From Proteus columbae (GTDB lineage Bacteria; Pseudomonadota; Gammaproteobacteria; Enterobacterales; Enterobacteriaceae): a stretch of DNA of 64,000 nt. Shown one piece after another: positions 9,542-20,659 of this stretch (position 1 is its first letter; each line of letters opens with the position of its first letter). Below the pieces are notes generated by a model that was given only the letters and a program-made list of their open reading frames with translations, did not search any database and was not told where the DNA came from. The stretch spans positions 2,852,001-2,916,000 of the forward strand of contig NZ_CP043925.1 in assembly GCF_009914335.1 (NCBI RefSeq), read 5' to 3'. Position numbers and translations under genes: made by a program.

Positions 9542-12500
9542 ATGAAATCAAAAAACTTCAAGCTCTCTCCTTCGGGTAGGCTTGCTGCATCTTTAGCGAT
9601 TATTTTCGTATCACTAAATGCATATGCTGGCGGTATTGTTCCTGATGCGGGCAATCAAGGACCGAATGTTTCATCAGTTAATGGTGGCACTCAAGTCATT
9701 AATATCGTTACACCAAATAACGAAGGTATCTCTCATAACCAATATCAAGATTTTAATGTAGGTAAACCCGGAGCTGTTTTTAACAACTCTTTAGAGGCAG
9801 GACAGTCACAGCTTGCTGGACAGCTAAATGCCAATAGTAACTTAAATGGACAAGCCGCTTCTTTAATTTTAAATGAAGTTGTTAGTCGTAATCCTTCGTT
9901 CTTATTAGGCCAGCAAGAAGTTTTTGGTATCGCTGCGGAATATGTACTTTCTAATCCAAATGGTATCACCTGTGATGGTTGTGGTTTTATCAATACCAGC
10001 CGCTCTTCTTTAGTTGTAGGTAACCCACTGTTTGAAAACGGTGAGTTAAAAGGTTATAGCACGCTTAATAATACAAATTTACTTTCTATTGGTAAAAACG
10101 GATTATATGCGCCCGGCCTTTTAGATTTAATTGCACCTCGCATTGATAGCCGAGGTAAAATAACAGCAGCAGAGATTTCTGCATTAACGGGTCAAAATAC
10201 CTTCTCTCAACGTTTTGATATTCTTTCATCACAAAAACCCGCTTCTGCCTTAGATAGCTATTTCTTTGGAAGTATGCAATCGGGTCGTATCCGCATCATT
10301 AATACCGCAGAAGGAAGTGGTGTTAAATTAACAGGTAAATTTGTTGCTGATAACGAATTAAGTGTCAGAGCAGACAATATTCAAACGGATAGCCAAGTTC
10401 GTTATGACAGTTACGACAAAGATGGTAGTGAAAACTATCAAAATTACCGTGGTGGTATCGCGGTTAATAACAGTGGTTCAAGCCAGACTCTGACAAAAAC
10501 AGAGTTAAAAGGTAAAAACATCACTTTAATCGCTGATAATAAAAACCAAATCAAAGCCTCTGATTTAATGGGTGATGATATTTTATTACAAGGGGCTCAT
10601 TTAACTGTTGATGGCAAACAGTTACAACAAAAAGACACAGATACTGACAATCGTTGGTTCTATTCTTGGCAATATGATGTCACTAAAGAAAAAGAGCTAG
10701 TACAGCAAGTTGGTAGCCATATTGATGCCAAAAATAGTGCTACATTAACAGCAACTAAAGGTGATGTAACACTTGAAGGTGCCAAAGTTAATGCAGGTAA
10801 CACGCTGGCAATTAATGCCAATAAAGATATTAATATCAATGGATTAATTGAAAAAGAAAGTCGCAGTGAAAACGGCTATAAACGTAACCATACTTCTCGT
10901 TTAGAAACAGGTAGCTGGAGCAATAGCCATCAAACAGAAACCTTAAAAGCGAGTGAACTGACCGCAGGTAAAACGCTGGGCTTAAATGCTGAAGGCTCTG
11001 TTACCACTCAAGGTGCAAAATTACATTCTAATGAGAATGTTGTTGTTAACGCTAAAGAGAACATCAATCTTAATGTTCAAAATACCAACAATGATAAAAC
11101 AGTAACCAACAATCATGTTGTTTGGGGTGGTATCGGTGGTGGTAATAATAAGAATAATAACAACAAACAAGAAGTTAGCCATTCAACACAATTAACGGCT
11201 GACGGACAACTGTTACTTACGGCAGATAACAATGTCAAAATCACGGGTAGCCAAGTGAAAGGCAACCAAGGGGCTTTTGTTAACACAACCCAAGGTGATG
11301 TTGTTATTGATAATGCGATTAGCGAAACCATCACTAAAACTGATGAGCGTACAGGCACAGCCTTTAATATTACTAAGAATTCCCATAAAAATGAAACTAA
11401 TCAACAAGTTTCAACCGGCAGTGAATTAGTTTCTGATGCACAATTAACTGTGATCAGTGGGAAAGATGTCAATGTTATTGGTAGCTTGATTAAAAGTGCT
11501 GATGAGTTAGGCATTGAATCTTTAGGTGATATCAACGTTAAATCTGCACAGCAGACCACAAAAATTAATGATGAAAAAACATCATTAGAGATCACCGGTC
11601 ATGCTAAAGAAGTTGAAGACAAGCAATATAGCGCAGGTTTTCATATCACTCATACATCCAATAAAAACAATAGCACTGAAACCGAACAAGTAGGATCTAC
11701 TATTAGTGGCGGCAGTGTTAAAGTTCAAGCGGATAAAGATGTCACTTTTGCAGGTTCTGATTTAAAAACAACCGCAGGTAATGCCTCTGTTTCTGGTGAC
11801 AATGTTGCTTTTGTTTCAACAGAAAACAAAAAAGAAACAGACAGCACAGATAGAACCACTTCAGGTGGCTTTAGCTACACAGGTGGTGTTGATAAAGTGG
11901 GCTCTAAAGCTGATTTTCAATATGATAAACAGCATACAACAACTGAGATCACCCAAAATAAAGGTAGCGAAACTCAAGTTGCAGGTGATTTAACCATTAC
12001 TGCGAACAATAATGTAACGCATCAAGGTGCATCACACAAAGTTGACGGTTCATATAAAGAATCAGGCGAAAATATTAATCATCTTGCGGCAAATGACAGT
12101 GCAACATCTAAAACAGATACCTTAAATATCGGTGTCGATGTGGGTGTTAATCTTGATTACAGTGGTGTTACTAAACCGATTAAAAAAGCAGTAGAAGACG
12201 GAATTGATACCACAAAACCGGGTAACAATACCGATATGGATAAAAAAGTTACTTTTAAAGATGCCATTAGTAATCTTGCTAACTTAAGTAATTTAGAAGC
12301 ACCTAATGTCGGTGTTGAAGTCGGTATTAAAGGTGGCGGTAGCCAGAAATCACAAAGCGATAGCCAAGCGGTTTCAACATCAATTACTGCGGGTAAAATC
12401 AATTCTGACAGTAATAACAACTTACGTGACCAAGGTACCCATTACCAATCAACACAAGGTGATGTATCACTAACCGCAAATACTCACACCAGTGAAGCGG

Positions 12501-14275
12501 CTCAAAACAAACACCAAGAGTCTTTCCATGAAACAACAGGTGGTGGTCAAGTTGGTGTCAGCACGAAAACAGGTAGTGATATTACCGTTGCCATTAAAGG
12601 CGAAGGTAAAACCACAGATACAAGCTTAACCACAACACAAGCTAAAGGTAGCCAATTTGACTCAAAAGGTAATATCAACATTAATGTACGTGAAGAAGCA
12701 CATTATGAAGGTGCCCAGTTTGATGCTCAAAATGGCAAAACCGTGATCAATGCTGGCGGTGATTTAGCACTGGCACAAGCCACTAATACTCATAATGAAA
12801 GCCAACATAGCGTTAATGGCAGCGCAAACCTCAAAGTAGGCACAACACCAGACAGTAAAAACTATGGTGGAGGCTTCAATGCTGGTGGTGCAAATCATCA
12901 AAAAGATCAGACGACCGCACAAGTGGGTTCAGTTAATGGCTCTCAAGGTATCGAATTAACGTCAGGTCATAATCTGACTCTACAAGGTACTCATTTAACC
13001 AGTGAACAAGATGTTTCTCTGACTGCAACTAACAAAGTTGATTTCCAAGCTACTGAGTCTCAACGTACTGAAACAGGTAAAAACTTATCTGGTGGATTAC
13101 AAGCTGGCTTTGGTCAAAAAACGGGAGAAAAATCATCTTCTGTCAATGGCTTAGGTGGCGCTGAATTTGCTATTGGTAAACAAGATGAGAAAACCATATC
13201 TCGTGAAGGTGGAATGATTACTAACCAAGGTAACTTAACAGTTAATGGTAGTTCCGTTAATCTGCAAGGTACGCAAGTTAATAGTAAAGATGCACAATTA
13301 ACCTCTCAATCGGGTGACACGACAATCACGTCAGCACAGTCAACAGATTACAAAAACAATTGGGGAACGGATATTTCCTTAAATGGAAAGCAGACCAAGA
13401 CTACACCAAAAGAAGTCACTGAAGAGAACCCAGTCACTTCTATCCATAATATCGGCGGTAAAGTACTGGTCAATGTTGAAGATCAACAAAAATCTACACA
13501 CCAAAACGCAACGGTAGAAACAGGCACATTAACCGTAAATAGTGATAAAAACGTCGCTCTTTCTGGTGCCAATGTTTCTGCAAATAACGTAACTGGCAAT
13601 GTGGGAGGTGACTTTACAGTGACTAGTCAAAAAGACAGTGATCGTCACGTTAATGTCGATGTAAATGTGGGTTACAACCACAATAATGATCCTGAATCTA
13701 GCAAAGTGGATAAAACAGCCAAAGCAGGTGGATCATTATTGGAAAATACGATCAAAGAGACTATTGATTCAGGAATTAAATCTGCCACTGATGTCATTTC
13801 TGATAAATACAATTCACTCTCTTCAAGCATTGCAGATAAAACTGGTATCAGCGGCGAAACTAAAGCCAAAATCGACAAAGGTGTTGGCACAGTAGGCAAT
13901 GGTATCAAAAATATCGTAACAGGTGCTGAAGGCCATACGGCGAATGCGGATATCAAAGTTTCTCATATTGATAATGATGCCGTTACCCAAACCACAACCT
14001 TAACAAGCAAAAATGACATTTCATTAAATGTAAGTGGTACAACTAAACTTACAGGTGCTGAAATTAAAAGTGAGCAAGGTCAGGTTGATTTAAGCGGTAG
14101 CAACGTTCAATTAAACAATATTGAAGGTCATCACTATGAAGCAGGTGCAGATCTTGATCTGAAATCATCTGCTGTTGATTTAGTGAAACAACTTGCAGGT
14201 GGTGACTTGTCATTAAAATCACCTGTTAAAGTTAATGAAACTGTAAACACAAAATCGTCTATTTCTGAAAAATAA
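9542..14275 (+). CDS. hpmA: HpmA calcium-independent hemolysin/cytolysin (two-partner secretion exoprotein)
   Basis: The product has 1577 residues, the same length I recall for P. mirabilis HpmA. A signal peptide ends at about residue 29 (NAYA before GG). The TPS secretion domain follows: NPNG at 138-141 and a CDGC pair at C144 and C147, matching the cysteine pair known in HpmA. The remaining sequence is a long right-handed beta-helix of imperfect filamentous-hemagglutinin-like repeats rich in Thr, Asn, Gly and Ser. After secretion through HpmB the protein lyses target membranes. No CDI-type toxic C-terminus is present; the repeats continue almost to the stop. Start and GGAG site fit well. 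Confidence 0.95.
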   Translation: MKSKNFKLSPSGRLAASLAIIFVSLNAYAGGIVPDAGNQGPNVSSVNGGTQVINIVTPNNEGISHNQYQDFNVGKPGAVFNNSLEAGQSQLAGQLNANSNLNGQAASLILNEVVSRNPSFLLGQQEVFGIAAEYVLSNPNGITCDGCGFINTSRSSLVVGNPLFENGELKGYSTLNNTNLLSIGKNGLYAPGLLDLIAPRIDSRGKITAAEISALTGQNTFSQRFDILSSQKPASALDSYFFGSMQSGRIRIINTAEGSGVKLTGKFVADNELSVRADNIQTDSQVRYDSYDKDGSENYQNYRGGIAVNNSGSSQTLTKTELKGKNITLIADNKNQIKASDLMGDDILLQGAHLTVDGKQLQQKDTDTDNRWFYSWQYDVTKEKELVQQVGSHIDAKNSATLTATKGDVTLEGAKVNAGNTLAINANKDININGLIEKESRSENGYKRNHTSRLETGSWSNSHQTETLKASELTAGKTLGLNAEGSVTTQGAKLHSNENVVVNAKENINLNVQNTNNDKTVTNNHVVWGGIGGGNNKNNNNKQEVSHSTQLTADGQLLLTADNNVKITGSQVKGNQGAFVNTTQGDVVIDNAISETITKTDERTGTAFNITKNSHKNETNQQVSTGSELVSDAQLTVISGKDVNVIGSLIKSADELGIESLGDINVKSAQQTTKINDEKTSLEITGHAKEVEDKQYSAGFHITHTSNKNNSTETEQVGSTISGGSVKVQADKDVTFAGSDLKTTAGNASVSGDNVAFVSTENKKETDSTDRTTSGGFSYTGGVDKVGSKADFQYDKQHTTTEITQNKGSETQVAGDLTITANNNVTHQGASHKVDGSYKESGENINHLAANDSATSKTDTLNIGVDVGVNLDYSGVTKPIKKAVEDGIDTTKPGNNTDMDKKVTFKDAISNLANLSNLEAPNVGVEVGIKGGGSQKSQSDSQAVSTSITAGKINSDSNNNLRDQGTHYQSTQGDVSLTANTHTSEAAQNKHQESFHETTGGGQVGVSTKTGSDITVAIKGEGKTTDTSLTTTQAKGSQFDSKGNININVREEAHYEGAQFDAQNGKTVINAGGDLALAQATNTHNESQHSVNGSANLKVGTTPDSKNYGGGFNAGGANHQKDQTTAQVGSVNGSQGIELTSGHNLTLQGTHLTSEQDVSLTATNKVDFQATESQRTETGKNLSGGLQAGFGQKTGEKSSSVNGLGGAEFAIGKQDEKTISREGGMITNQGNLTVNGSSVNLQGTQVNSKDAQLTSQSGDTTITSAQSTDYKNNWGTDISLNGKQTKTTPKEVTEENPVTSIHNIGGKVLVNVEDQQKSTHQNATVETGTLTVNSDKNVALSGANVSANNVTGNVGGDFTVTSQKDSDRHVNVDVNVGYNHNNDPESSKVDKTAKAGGSLLENTIKETIDSGIKSATDVISDKYNSLSSSIADKTGISGETKAKIDKGVGTVGNGIKNIVTGAEGHTANADIKVSHIDNDAVTQTTTLTSKNDISLNVSGTTKLTGAEIKSEQGQVDLSGSNVQLNNIEGHHYEAGADLDLKSSAVDLVKQLAGGDLSLKSPVKVNETVNTKSSISEK

Positions 14276-14317
14276 TAGACACCCTATAAAAGAGTAATGC
14301 CTATTCTTTTGTAAACC

Positions 14318-14354
14318 AAACCCCACTTATTAGGATAATAAGTGGGGTTTTTTT
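14318..14354 (+). terminator. Intrinsic terminator of hpmBA
   Basis: A 14-base perfect stem, AAACCCCACTTATT with AATAAGTGGGGTTT, around the loop AGGAT, followed by a T-run. It lies about 40 bases after the hpmA stop. Confidence 0.9.
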
Positions 14355-14400
14355 ATGTGTTCGTTTCAAAATAGAACGTAAAGTATGATCAGTAATCAAT

Positions 14401-14437
14401 AAAAAAGACCCACTTATGGCTAAGTGGATCTTTTTTT
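14401..14437. terminator. Intrinsic terminator downstream of secA (bidirectional)
   Basis: A stem of GACCCACTTA with TAAGTGGATC around loop TGGC, flanked by six A and seven T, so it can act on both strands. It lies about 40 bases beyond the secA stop on the - strand and backs up the hpmA terminator on the + strand. Confidence 0.85.
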
Positions 14438-14475
14438 AATCAGTACATTACACAGCTATTATTATGAAAAATAAA

Positions 14476-17184
14476 TTAACCTAACTGACCATGACAATGT
14501 TTAAATTTCTTACCTGATCCACAAGGACATGGTTCATTACGACCCACTTTTTTACCTGCAGCAACTTGACCATCGATTGCTGACATTTGAGATTCTTTTG
14601 TCACTTCATGGCTTAATTGTTGTTGTTTAGCTAAACGCTCGGCTTCTTCACGACGACGACGTTCTAACTCTTCAACTTCTTCTGGTAAACGAACTTGTAC
14701 TTTGCTTAGTGTGCTGATCACTTCATATTTCAGTGATTCCAACATGTTAGCAAACATAGCGAACGATTCACGTTTGTACTCTTGTTTTGGATCTTTTTGT
14801 GCATAACCACGTAAGTGGATACCTTGACGTAAATAATCCATTGCTGCCAAGTGCTCTTTCCACAGTGAGTCTAGCGTTTGTAACATCACGCCTTTTTCAA
14901 AGTTACGCATCATTTCAGCACTAACGATCTCTTCTTTCGCTTTATAGACTTCGATAGATTTTTCTAAAATACGCTCACGTAATGTTTCTTCGTGTAATTC
15001 TGGCTCTTTATCTAACCACTCTTTGATTGGTAAATTTAAATCAAAGTCTTTTTGTAAACATGCAGTTAAGCCTTCAATATCCCACATTTCTTCTAGTGAT
15101 TGAGGTGGAATATAGTTATCAATCATCGAAGTGAAGACGTCTTGGCGAATACTATCGATAGTTTCACTTACGTCTGCCACATCCAGTAATTCATTACGTT
15201 GAGTATAGATTGCACGACGCTGATCATTTGCCACATCATCATATTCAAGCAGTTGCTTACGAATATCAAAGTTGCGGTTTTCTACTTTACGCTGTGCATT
15301 TGCAATTGCTTTGGTTACCCAAGGGTGCTCAATCGCTTCGGTTTCATTCATCCCTAATTTACGCATCATGCCAGACACTTTGTCTGAAGCAAAAATACGC
15401 ATTAAGGAGTCTTCCATAGACAAATAGAAACGAGAAGAACCTTCATCCCCTTGACGACCCGCACGACCACGTAACTGGTTATCAATACGGCGAGATTCGT
15501 GACGCTCAGTACCAATGATATGTAAACCACCTGATGCTAATACTGCATCATGGCGCTCTTTCCATTTGGCTTTGATTTCTTCAATTTTTTCTTCTGTTGG
15601 CTCTTCCAGTTTAGCCACTTCTGTTTGCCAGCTACCCCCTAACACGATATCGGTACCACGACCAGCCATGTTAGTTGCGATAGTTACCGCTGAAGGTAAA
15701 CCTGCGTTAGCAATAATATCCGCTTCCATTGCGTGGAATTTCGCATTCAGCACGTTATGGTGAACATTTGCTTTCGTCAGCGCTTTAGAAATCTCTTCTG
15801 ATTTTTCAATTGAAATGGTACCGACAAGAACAGGCTGACCATTTTGAGTACGTTCACGAATATCTTCAATAATGGCTGCAAATTTACCTTGCTCATTCAT
15901 ATAGACTAAGTCAGGCAGATCTTTACGTACCATTGGGCGGTTAGTTGGGATAACAATTGTTTCTAAGCGATAGATAGAGTTAAATTCAAACGCTTCTGTA
16001 TCCGCAGTACCCGTCATCCCTGCTAATTTTTCGTATAAACGGAAATAGTTTTGGAATGTGATTGACGCTAATGTCTGGTTTTCATTTTGGATCTTCACAC
16101 CTTCTTTTGCTTCAACAGCTTGGTGTAAACCATCAGACCAACGACGACCTTGCATTGTACGACCTGTATGTTCGTCAACAATGATAACTTCGCCATCTTT
16201 AACAATGTAATCAACATCTTTGGTAAACAGCGCGTGAGCACGCAATGCCGCTGTTACATGGTGCATTAACATAATATTAGCCGGTGAGTATAAAGACTCC
16301 CCTTCTTTCATCATGCCAGCATCTGCTAATAAACCTTCAATTTTAACCAGACCGCGTTCTGTGATGTTCACTTGACGTGTTTTTTCATCAACAGAGTAAT
16401 CGCCTTCACCTTGGAATGTATCTGAGTCTTCTTTTTCTTGAGAAACCAAATGAGGAATGATTTTATTCATTTGGATATAAAGTTCAGAACTGTCTTCTGC
16501 TGGGCCTGAAATGATCAGTGGTGTACGTGCTTCATCGATCAAGATTGAGTCAACCTCATCCACTAATGCATAGTGTAATTTGCGTTGAACACGTTCTTGT
16601 GGACTAAATGCCATGTTGTCACGTAGGTAGTCGAAACCAAATTCATTGTTCGTACCATAAGTGATATCAGCATTATAAGCTTCACGTTTTACTGGTGGCG
16701 CCATATTTGGTAAGTTGATACCAACGCTTAATCCTAAGAATTCAAATAAAGGACGGTTGTTTTCGGCATCACGCTGTGCCAAGTAGTCATTGACGGTAAC
16801 AACGTGAACGCCTTTACCTGATAGCGCATTTAAGTACGCAGGTAATGTTGCGGTTAATGTTTTACCTTCACCTGTACGCATTTCTGCAATACAACGTTCA
16901 TTCAGAACCATACCACCGATTAACTGTACGTCGAAGTGACGCATACCAAAAACACGTTTACTGGCTTCACGCACTGTTGCAAACGCTTCTGGTAAAATAT
17001 CTTCTTCTTTCTCACCGTTTTTTAAGCGCTCACGGAATTCATCTGTTTTCGCTTTTAGCTCATCATCTGTCAGCTTTTCAAATTCTGGCTCTAGTTTATT
17101 AATTTCAGCAACAACCTTGCGCATACGGCGGATTGAACGATCATTACGACTACCAAAAATTTTGGTTACAATTTTACCTAACAT
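14476..17184 (-). CDS. secA: Preprotein translocase ATPase SecA
   Basis: The 902-residue ATPase drives Sec-dependent export through SecYEG. Visible features are the Walker A motif ([10 protein letters not shown] near residue 102), the DEAD-like [15 protein letters not shown], the second nucleotide fold with [11 protein letters not shown] and [10 protein letters not shown], and the C-terminal SecB/zinc-binding motif [14 protein letters not shown]. Length matches E. coli (901). It lies downstream of secM on the same strand, as in E. coli, where SecM stalling controls secA translation. The gene normally next, mutT, is displaced by tnaCAB and hpmBA. Confidence 0.97.
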   Translation of the reverse strand: MLGKIVTKIFGSRNDRSIRRMRKVVAEINKLEPEFEKLTDDELKAKTDEFRERLKNGEKEEDILPEAFATVREASKRVFGMRHFDVQLIGGMVLNERCIAEMRTGEGKTLTATLPAYLNALSGKGVHVVTVNDYLAQRDAENNRPLFEFLGLSVGINLPNMAPPVKREAYNADITYGTNNEFGFDYLRDNMAFSPQERVQRKLHYALVDEVDSILIDEARTPLIISGPAEDSSELYIQMNKIIPHLVSQEKEDSDTFQGEGDYSVDEKTRQVNITERGLVKIEGLLADAGMMKEGESLYSPANIMLMHHVTAALRAHALFTKDVDYIVKDGEVIIVDEHTGRTMQGRRWSDGLHQAVEAKEGVKIQNENQTLASITFQNYFRLYEKLAGMTGTADTEAFEFNSIYRLETIVIPTNRPMVRKDLPDLVYMNEQGKFAAIIEDIRERTQNGQPVLVGTISIEKSEEISKALTKANVHHNVLNAKFHAMEADIIANAGLPSAVTIATNMAGRGTDIVLGGSWQTEVAKLEEPTEEKIEEIKAKWKERHDAVLASGGLHIIGTERHESRRIDNQLRGRAGRQGDEGSSRFYLSMEDSLMRIFASDKVSGMMRKLGMNETEAIEHPWVTKAIANAQRKVENRNFDIRKQLLEYDDVANDQRRAIYTQRNELLDVADVSETIDSIRQDVFTSMIDNYIPPQSLEEMWDIEGLTACLQKDFDLNLPIKEWLDKEPELHEETLRERILEKSIEVYKAKEEIVSAEMMRNFEKGVMLQTLDSLWKEHLAAMDYLRQGIHLRGYAQKDPKQEYKRESFAMFANMLESLKYEVISTLSKVQVRLPEEVEELERRRREEAERLAKQQQLSHEVTKESQMSAIDGQVAAGKKVGRNEPCPCGSGKKFKHCHGQLG

Positions 17185-17283
17185 AAATCTTTATTCTCAT
17201 TTATGGCGTAAAACGCCGAAAACAGCCTCTGTTTTTATTGATAAACAGAGATAATCATAATCTTATTAGATTAAGTGACTCAA

Positions 17284-17811
17284 TTAAGCTGTTAGGTAAG
17301 GCCCTGCGCGAATACCACGGATTTGTGCAAGCCATAATCCGGTATGATAGGAAATTGTATTCTGTACTAAAACATAGCCAGAAAGAGGAAGGAGGCTTAA
17401 TGCTGATGATGGAGTCTCTGTTAATAAGGCATACAGCGTATCAAGCATAACCGCTGCAACATTAGAAGCAGGTAACGGCTCATCTTTGGCTTTAACCATC
17501 AATTCGGGTGAATTAATGGTGAATGCAAAAGAGAGCTGTTTGATCACATTTTTTACTGCATGCTGTTGCCAGTAATTAAAGGTGAAGGATGAAGCAGGAT
17601 TCTGTACACTTTGACGTAAGAATAAGTTATCAAACGCAATAATTGCCTGACTTTGACGGTTTTGAGAAGAAGGAGTATCTGTTTGCTGTGGATTTTCGGC
17701 ATGAGCAGACAACAGCGAAGGTATTCCGATACCTGCTGCTACCATCCCTAAAAGCAGATGCGACCAAAAATATCGCCTGCCAAACTGTCGCCAAAAACTT
17801 ATAATACTCAT
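17284..17811 (-). CDS. secM: SecM, secretion monitor and translation-arrest peptide
   Basis: The product has 175 residues (170 in E. coli), with an extended N-terminal signal sequence (residues 1 to about 38, ending SAHAE). The arrest motif is at the C-terminus: Y155, W160 and L161, then GIRAGP at residues 166-171, four residues before the stop. The E. coli motif is F-x4-W-I-x4-GIRAGP, so the phenylalanine is tyrosine and the isoleucine is leucine here, while the Arg and Pro essential for stalling are kept. When export is slow, the stalled ribosome exposes the secA ribosome site. The gene precedes secA by about 100 bases. Confidence 0.93.
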   Translation of the reverse strand: MSIISFWRQFGRRYFWSHLLLGMVAAGIGIPSLLSAHAENPQQTDTPSSQNRQSQAIIAFDNLFLRQSVQNPASSFTFNYWQQHAVKNVIKQLSFAFTINSPELMVKAKDEPLPASNVAAVMLDTLYALLTETPSSALSLLPLSGYVLVQNTISYHTGLWLAQIRGIRAGPYLTA

Positions 17812-17856
17812 TAACCTTCGTTGCTCATTAATCTTTATTTTGTGGAGTCAAAATCT

Positions 17857-18372
17857 ATGCGGGATAGTTACCCACAATCATTGGAAAAAATCTTCATTGA
17901 ACTTGAAGGTTCCAACAAGAGTACACTACAACTTATACAACAGCGCGCAACGATTTTACTAAAATTAAATCGTGCCGTCATGGCTCTTTTACCCGTTCCT
18001 TTACGAGATAAGTGCCGTGTCGCAAATTATCGTAATGCTATTTTAATTATTGAAGTTGCAAACGCAAGTTGGTTAACTCGTTTACGTTATGAAACCCCGT
18101 CATTACTTTCCGCATTGAGACAAGAAATTTTACCATCCTTATCCTCAATAGACATCAAAATAAATCCGTCTTTAGGCGTAAAACAGGAAAAAAGATCTTT
18201 AATATCATCATTAAAAGAACAAAAGCCTAAAAAGAAACGTCACTTAAGTTTAGAAAGTGCGCAATCATTGAAGTATTTAGCTGAGAAAAGCCCAAAGAAA
18301 TTAAGAGAGAGATTAGAACGGTTGGCTGCACTTGCCGGAGAGAGTACAAGTACAGCCAAAGATGAACGTTAA
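17857..18372 (+). CDS. DciA-like DUF721 protein
   Basis: A 171-residue protein of the DUF721 family, positioned between secM and lpxC and transcribed opposite to both, as in many enterobacteria. The N-terminal domain (about residues 8-95) has the DUF721 pattern (LNRAVMALLPVPLRDKCRVA, then LIIEVANASWLTRLRY). The C-terminal part is lysine- and arginine-rich and probably disordered or nucleic-acid-binding. DUF721 includes DciA, which helps load replicative helicase in bacteria lacking DnaC. Whether this enterobacterial paralogue does so is unknown. The start chosen is ATG 17857 after GGAG; a TTG 36 bases upstream overlaps the secM promoter area. Confidence 0.75.
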   Translation: MRDSYPQSLEKIFIELEGSNKSTLQLIQQRATILLKLNRAVMALLPVPLRDKCRVANYRNAILIIEVANASWLTRLRYETPSLLSALRQEILPSLSSIDIKINPSLGVKQEKRSLISSLKEQKPKKKRHLSLESAQSLKYLAEKSPKKLRERLERLAALAGESTSTAKDER

Positions 18373-18406
18373 TTAGAGATAATTAACGCGCTTTCCTTCG
18401 CAGGAA

Positions 18407-19357
<951 letters not shown>

Positions 19358-19422
19358 TCATTATACTTATAATTGGCAGGACAGTTTAGCACAAAAAGCG
19401 GAGATGCCAATCTTTTTGGCGA

Positions 19423-20589
19423 TTAATCAGCCTGTTTTCTCAGGAACGCTGGGATATCTAAATAATCTGGTTCTTTGTTTGCCTGAGTAGATTGTTCGTT
19501 AACGGCTTTTGCGGCAGGCTTGCTTTCTTCTACGGCAGAGAAAGAAGACATGCTATTTTGCATTTGCTGGTAACGATTCTCCATTGCGCTTTGCTGATTC
19601 TGTTTATTAGTTACCAGCGTAATTTCTGGACGTTTGTCCATACCAATACCTGTTGCAACCACAGTCACACGCAATTCATCATTCATTTCTGGGTCAAGGG
19701 ATGTACCGATAACCACAGTCGCATTATCTGATGCAAATGCACGAATGGTATTACCCACTGTTTCAAATTCATCAAGACGTAAGTCAAAACCTGCTGTGAT
19801 GTTGACTAACACACCACGCGCGCCAGATAAGTCGATGTCTTCCAATAATGGACTTGAAATCGCCATTTCTGCTGCTTCTTCAGCACGATCTTCGCCTTTC
19901 GCAGCACCCGATCCCATCATGGCATAACCCATTTCAGACATCACAGTTCTTACGTCAGCAAAGTCAACGTTCATTAAACCTGGGCGAGTGATTAGCTCAG
20001 CGATACCTTGAACTGCGCCTTTTAATACATCATTAGCTGCGCCGAACGCATCTAATAATGAAATTCCACGACCAAGTACTTTTAATAACTTGTCATTTGG
20101 AATAGTGATTAATGAGTCAACATGTTTTGATAACTCAGTAATACCTTGTTCCGCAAATGCCATACGTTTTTTGCCTTCAAAATTAAAAGGCTTAGTCACT
20201 ACAGCAACGGTCAAAATGCCTAATTCTTTAGCCACTTCTGCAACAACAGGCGCAGCACCAGTACCAGTACCACCGCCCATACCTGCTGCGATAAAGACCA
20301 TATCGGCACCTTCAAGTGCTGCACGTAGCCCTTCGCGGTCTTCCTCTGCTGCATTACGGCCTACTTCAGGATTTGCACCTGCACCTAAGCCTTTCGTAAT
20401 GGCATTACCGATTTGGATAGTCTGTCCGACCGCTGTTTTACGTAGCGCTTGAGCATCCGTATTGACTGCAAAGAAATCTACGCCTTCAATACGTTCACGA
20501 ACCATGTGCTCAACCGCATTACCGCCGCCGCCACCAACGCCGATGACTTTGATCACCGCATCGTTGGTTAATTCCATAGGTTCAAACAT
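19423..20589 (-). CDS. ftsZ: Cell division GTPase FtsZ
   Basis: The tubulin homologue that polymerises into the Z-ring. The product has 388 residues. The tubulin signature GGGTGTG is present near residue 105, with the GTP-binding [13 protein letters not shown] near residues 18-30. The C-terminal conserved tail [14 protein letters not shown], which binds FtsA, ZipA and ZapD, ends the protein after a Gln/Ser/Ala-rich linker. It lies 70 bases after ftsA at the end of the dcw cluster. Confidence 0.98.
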   Translation of the reverse strand: MFEPMELTNDAVIKVIGVGGGGGNAVEHMVRERIEGVDFFAVNTDAQALRKTAVGQTIQIGNAITKGLGAGANPEVGRNAAEEDREGLRAALEGADMVFIAAGMGGGTGTGAAPVVAEVAKELGILTVAVVTKPFNFEGKKRMAFAEQGITELSKHVDSLITIPNDKLLKVLGRGISLLDAFGAANDVLKGAVQGIAELITRPGLMNVDFADVRTVMSEMGYAMMGSGAAKGEDRAEEAAEMAISSPLLEDIDLSGARGVLVNITAGFDLRLDEFETVGNTIRAFASDNATVVIGTSLDPEMNDELRVTVVATGIGMDKRPEITLVTNKQNQQSAMENRYQQMQNSMSSFSAVEESKPAAKAVNEQSTQANKEPDYLDIPAFLRKQAD

Positions 20590-20659
20590 AATTTCTCTCC
20601 GTTTTGTGCCTTCTCAGGGCCGCTTGCTCAAACGACCTCTTTTTAAATTTGTCTGATTA

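Noticed and set aside
11113..13956. Several ORFs antisense to or out of frame with hpmA
   Set aside because: They mirror the repetitive coding sequence of hpmA and have no independent start sites or features.
13000..14275. HpmA as a contact-dependent inhibition (CdiA) toxin with immunity gene
   Set aside because: No VENN motif or distinct C-terminal toxin domain, and no small immunity ORF follows; a terminator comes directly after.
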